Below, piece by piece: positions 61,016 through 64,000 of a DNA stretch of 64,000 nucleotides (position 1 is its first letter; each line of letters starts with the position of its first letter). The DNA lies in contig JACJYR010000002.1 of the NCBI GenBank assembly GCA_020636005.1, forward strand, positions 248,001-312,000, given 5' to 3'. The notes under the pieces are model-generated. The model did not search any database, was not told the DNA's origin, and was given only the letters and a program-made list of their open reading frames with translations. The stretch comes from Lewinellaceae bacterium (lineage in GTDB: Bacteria > Bacteroidota > Bacteroidia > Chitinophagales > Saprospiraceae). Both the position numbers and the translations under genes were made by a program.

Positions 61016-62548
61016 TTATCCCTTTTTATCCTCGACAAACATTGTCATCACAGCAGCGATGATGAAGGATATCCCTCCTATCAGCATGGCGTAGATAGCC
61101 TGGTGTTCGAAAAATTGGGCAATAAAAAAGCCGAGGATGGCTGCTGCAACGATTTGGGGAATGACAATGAAAAAGTTGAAAACGCCCATGTAATAGCCCA
61201 TTTTATCAGCAGGCAGGGCACCCGTCAGAATAGCGTAAGGCATAGAAAGGATACTTGCCCAGGCAAAGCCTATGCCTATCATGGAAACCAAAAGGAGGTC
61301 GGGGTTTTTGACAAAAAATATGGAAAGCAAACCAAATGCACCCATCACCAAACTAATGGCATGGGTGGTTTTCCGGTTGGTTTTTTTAGCCAGAACGGGC
61401 AGAAGAAATGCTACCAAAGCTGCCACCCCATTGTACACTGCAAAACAGACACCGACCCAATCTGCACCGTCGTTGTATGCCTTAGAGGTAGTGTCGGTAG
61501 CCTCATAGATATGGCTGGTGACCGCAGCCGTAGTGTAAATCCACATCGAGAAAAGGGCAAACCAGGAAAAGAACTGGACAACGGCCAACTGGCGCATGGT
61601 CTTTGGCATGGAGAGGAGGTCGTTCATCATGGTGATGAAGCCCGAAACATTGTTGTTCCGCTGCATCAGGCCCGCTATGATAAAGAGCAGCCCTACTGCC
61701 ATCAGGCCGATGGCCAGGATGTACAGGTCTTTTTTTACCATTTGTATAAAAAACCAGGTGGAAAGGGCGCTGCCAATGACGAGGAGAATAGTGCCCAGCC
61801 TGAGTTGACGGTTCACAAAACGGTTTTTTTCCTCCAAACTGAGATTGGTCACGTTGACGGTTTCGTGCTCCAGGGAGTCGGAGAATGCGGCCATTTCTTC
61901 CGGCGAATATTCAAAAGATCGGAAGACTGTCCATAAGACCGCCACCAGGAAAATAGAACCGCCCAGGTAAAACGACCACTTCACGGAGTCAGGGATGATA
62001 CCTTCGGGTGCCTCGTTCAGCACGCCGAACCAATTGGTGAGCATGTAGGGCAGCATGGAGGCCACTACCGCCCCAATTCCGATAAAAAAACTCTGCATTG
62101 CAAAACCGGAAGTGCGCTGCTCGTCGGGCAGGTTGTCACCTACAAAAGCCCGGAAAGGCTCCATCGAAATATTGATGGAAGCATCCATGATCCACAACAT
62201 GCCCGCTGCAAACCACAAAACGGGGGAGTTGGGCATGATAAAAAGCGCCGTGGAAGCCAGTAAAGCCCCGGCCAGGAAAAAAGGACGCCGCCTGCCCAGG
62301 CGGTTCCAGGTCCTGTCGCTGAAATATCCAACAATGGGCTGAATGATGAGGCCTGTCAATGGTGCGGCAACCCATAAGATCGGGATGTCGTCAATACTGG
62401 CACCAAGCGTTTCAAAAATCCGGCTCACGTTGGCATTTTGCAGGGCAAAGCCGAACTGTATGCCGAGAAAGCCAAAACTCATGTTCCATATTTGCCAAAA
62501 AGAAAGCTGTGGTTTAGGCCGGCGGGCAGAGGAGGTCTCGTTTTGCAT
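61016..62548 (-). CDS. SLC45/GPH-type MFS sugar transporter
   Basis: 510 residues, about 12 membrane spans. N-terminal FWQIWNMSFGFLGIQFGFAL and AAPLTGLIIQPIVGYFSDRT with the loop NRLGRRRPFFLAGA are typical of the SLC45/sucrose and maltose transporter branch of the MFS. Two motif A-like elements are present. The central cytosolic loop (about 215-235) separates two six-span halves. Probably a proton-linked disaccharide importer; the substrate cannot be told. The convergent lactonase-like gene ends 42 bp away. Confidence 0.85.
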   Translation of the reverse strand: MQNETSSARRPKPQLSFWQIWNMSFGFLGIQFGFALQNANVSRIFETLGASIDDIPILWVAAPLTGLIIQPIVGYFSDRTWNRLGRRRPFFLAGALLASTALFIMPNSPVLWFAAGMLWIMDASINISMEPFRAFVGDNLPDEQRTSGFAMQSFFIGIGAVVASMLPYMLTNWFGVLNEAPEGIIPDSVKWSFYLGGSIFLVAVLWTVFRSFEYSPEEMAAFSDSLEHETVNVTNLSLEEKNRFVNRQLRLGTILLVIGSALSTWFFIQMVKKDLYILAIGLMAVGLLFIIAGLMQRNNNVSGFITMMNDLLSMPKTMRQLAVVQFFSWFALFSMWIYTTAAVTSHIYEATDTTSKAYNDGADWVGVCFAVYNGVAALVAFLLPVLAKKTNRKTTHAISLVMGAFGLLSIFFVKNPDLLLVSMIGIGFAWASILSMPYAILTGALPADKMGYYMGVFNFFIVIPQIVAAAILGFFIAQFFEHQAIYAMLIGGISFIIAAVMTMFVEDKKG

Positions 62549-62696
62549 GTTATTTTGAAAATTGATCAGGGTCTAACATAGCTGACAGGTGTTTATCATA
62601 AACATCATAAACCCATATCAACCTTTGTAAACCATTGTTTATCTGACCTCCAAATTTAGAAACGAAATCAAGAAATCCAGGAAAAGGGATATTAAA

Positions 62697-63365
62697 TCAA
62701 TCGGGCAGCCCGATTTCTTTCCGGTTTTTGGGGATGAAGAGGTAATTCTGCAGGCGGGCCTGGGTGCCAGTGGTCAGGTAGCGCTCCGTGCCTACCCAAA
62801 TCATAATGTCCTCGTCGCTCCCGATCTTGATGCTCCATTCCCGGTCGTCGCCCAACAGCGCCGAGTCCATCGAAAGAATGGCGCTTTTACCATCAAAAGT
62901 CCAGGCACCGGTGCCTATCTTGTTTTCAAAATAACCGTACTCATAGCTGCCGTCCGGATGAAACTTGAACCATGCGCCCTGGTTTTGGCGATTGGCCGGC
63001 TTGTCGTTGATCTTGATGAGGGCGGTGACAATCCAATAGTTGGTGGTCAATACCCGCACCACCCTGCTTTCCTGGGGTGTTTTGGGTTGGGGTTCCACCG
63101 GGGTGGGCACCTTTGTATCTTTCGTCGTGGTGGGTTCTGGTGCAATGGCTGTACTGAGGGCTTGTACAGGCCGCTCTCCTTCCACGGGAGAGCCTGAGAC
63201 GGGATCGATAAAGGTTGTTTTTTCGGTGATGCCATCCCCGTCGGTGGTGAGGTCGGCAGGAGGGGCTGGTGTGGCCGTTGCCGTGCCGCTGTTGGTTTTG
63301 GAATCCCGGTTGCAGGCATTGGCCATCAGGCCCAGGGTGAGGCAAAGCAGAAGGTGTTTAATCAT
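62697..63365 (-). CDS. putative lipoprotein, 222 residues
   Basis: Signal and lipobox: MIKHLLLCLTLGLMANACNR. A Pro/Thr/Ala/Glu-rich segment (about residues 20-100) is likely unstructured. A C-terminal beta-rich domain follows (VLTTNYWIVTALIKINDKPA, FKFHPDGSYEYGYFENKIGT, WTFDGKSAILSMDSALLGDD), with the look of a lipocalin-like or small beta-sandwich domain used in Bacteroidota lipoproteins. Family not named. It lies between the MFS gene and the metallo-beta-lactamase-fold gene, all leftward. Confidence 0.7.
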   Translation of the reverse strand: MIKHLLLCLTLGLMANACNRDSKTNSGTATATPAPPADLTTDGDGITEKTTFIDPVSGSPVEGERPVQALSTAIAPEPTTTKDTKVPTPVEPQPKTPQESRVVRVLTTNYWIVTALIKINDKPANRQNQGAWFKFHPDGSYEYGYFENKIGTGAWTFDGKSAILSMDSALLGDDREWSIKIGSDEDIMIWVGTERYLTTGTQARLQNYLFIPKNRKEIGLPD

Positions 63366-63470
63366 GTCAAAATGTTTTGGATGTTATAGGATTATAAAAA
63401 AACGGCGCAAAGATATTGGAGGGATGAAGTTTTTTATTCATAAGAGCGAATATTTTTGAAAATCAGGCGG

Positions 63471-64000
63471 TTAGGGCTGATTTGCTGGAATGGCTTTTCC
63501 TGTACTGCCACTTTGGAATTCCTTGGTCAACAAGGCCATGTTCCCTTCGTGGAATTTTTTCATCACCCTGGGAAAATGATATTGCTCCCACAGCTTTTTT
63601 AAATCAAAGGGATCCCCCCTTTCTACATGTTGCCTGAGTTGGCGGAGGTAATCCAGGGCGGATTGTGTCCTGTGCAGGATTTCTTCCTGGTCGGTGGCAA
63701 CGTCGCCGTGACCGGGCACCATCAACCTGACTTTGTGTGCGGCTAAAATGGTTCCGACCTTTTCCAGGGTATTTTCGTAGGCTACACTGCTGTAATAAAT
63801 GTAGGGAAACTCCACGTTGCACAAATAATCACCGGCCAGCCACACGGCACCCGTTGCCGGTTTAGTTTTATCTTCAAGGAGGGTGAAAATACCGTCCCGG
63901 TTGTGACCAGGGGCCAGGTAAAAGGTCAGCAGCGTATTCCCGATTGCAAGCGTTTGGCCGTCCCTTTCAACCACGACATCCACCTTGGGGTATGCTATCC
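63471..64000 (-). CDS. metallo-beta-lactamase-fold hydrolase (partial, 5-prime end outside)
   Basis: The C-terminal part of a protein whose start lies past the right edge; the frame is open to 64000 (IAYPKVDVVVERDGQTLAIG). The fold's later features are visible: FYLAPGHNRDGIFTLLEDKT (zinc-site His), VWLAGDYLCNVEFPYIYY (bridging Asp) and RLMVPGHGDVATDQEEI (final His). After that comes a C-terminal helical extension (ALDYLRQLRQHVERG). No ATG inside the window is needed as a start. A hydrolase with two metals; substrate unknown. Confidence 0.85.
   Translation of the reverse strand, partial: IAYPKVDVVVERDGQTLAIGNTLLTFYLAPGHNRDGIFTLLEDKTKPATGAVWLAGDYLCNVEFPYIYYSSVAYENTLEKVGTILAAHKVRLMVPGHGDVATDQEEILHRTQSALDYLRQLRQHVERGDPFDLKKLWEQYHFPRVMKKFHEGNMALLTKEFQSGSTGKAIPANQP

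Noticed and set aside
1..64000. tRNA, rRNA, riboswitch and complete insertion sequence genes
   Set aside because: No cloverleaf, rRNA core motif, known riboswitch pattern or transposase was recognised by eye. A covariance-model search would be needed to exclude small RNAs.

Overview
The window is a gene-dense piece of a Bacteroidota chromosome, most like the Saprospiria (Lewinella/Haliscomenobacter type). The evidence is: type IX secretion (T9SS) substrates with both type A and type B C-terminal sorting domains, a PorP/SprF family protein, a 288-residue RpoD-type sigma factor, SprB repeats, MbnP-like lipoproteins, and TAnnTTTG promoter motifs in place of the classical -10/-35. I see no rRNA, tRNA, CRISPR array, complete transposase or prophage.

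Layout. 1-2265: tolC and the start of an HlyD/AcrA adaptor gene (efflux, cut by the window edge). 3183-8242: a 53-residue single-span membrane protein missed by length cut-offs, an uncharacterised exported protein, a small cytosolic protein, a sensor histidine kinase and an outer membrane barrel protein. 8830-15524: dusB, a decayed toxin-antitoxin locus, cca, an ATPase plus TOPRIM-like gene pair that looks like a defence module, then rimO and a coupled membrane protein. 15603-24737: a three-gene minus-strand T9SS cluster made of a 2015-residue Ig-repeat adhesin, a PorP/SprF protein and a PD40-OmpA protein. 25196-31864: rpoD, miaE, the diadenylate cyclase gene cdaA and an M20 peptidase. 32137-38299: an MsbA-like ABC exporter, a LuxR response regulator, a methyltransferase with a Trm112-like tail, and a SARP/BTAD regulator with a degenerate receiver domain. 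39157-46515: an animal-type haem peroxidase, a DUF1508 protein, isocitrate dehydrogenase, a lipoprotein and a second decayed toxin-antitoxin locus. 46661-52518: ruvB, a DUF4349 lipoprotein, a T9SS-sorted M28 peptidase and a DUF58 protein. 52573-55564: two MbnP-like lipoproteins followed by a MauG/MbnH-like di-haem peroxidase, probably a copper-handling cassette. 56001-64000: a SprB-repeat adhesin, an SMP-30 lactonase-like lipoprotein, an SLC45-type MFS transporter, a lipoprotein and a partial metallo-beta-lactamase-fold hydrolase.

The most unusual signal is non-coding. A 110-bp element occurs in four full-length copies (3455-3564, 31990-32099, 43167-43276, 46499-46608), one degraded copy, and probably one very divergent copy and one fragment. 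All lie between genes. Full copies start and end with TA, have imperfect inverted ends, and carry a 15-bp-arm hairpin whose 5-nt loop is found in two opposite orientations. One copy lies directly on the breakpoint of a truncated ParE-like toxin gene. It looks like a MITE-like non-autonomous mobile element. Many other gaps hold unrelated long inverted repeats.
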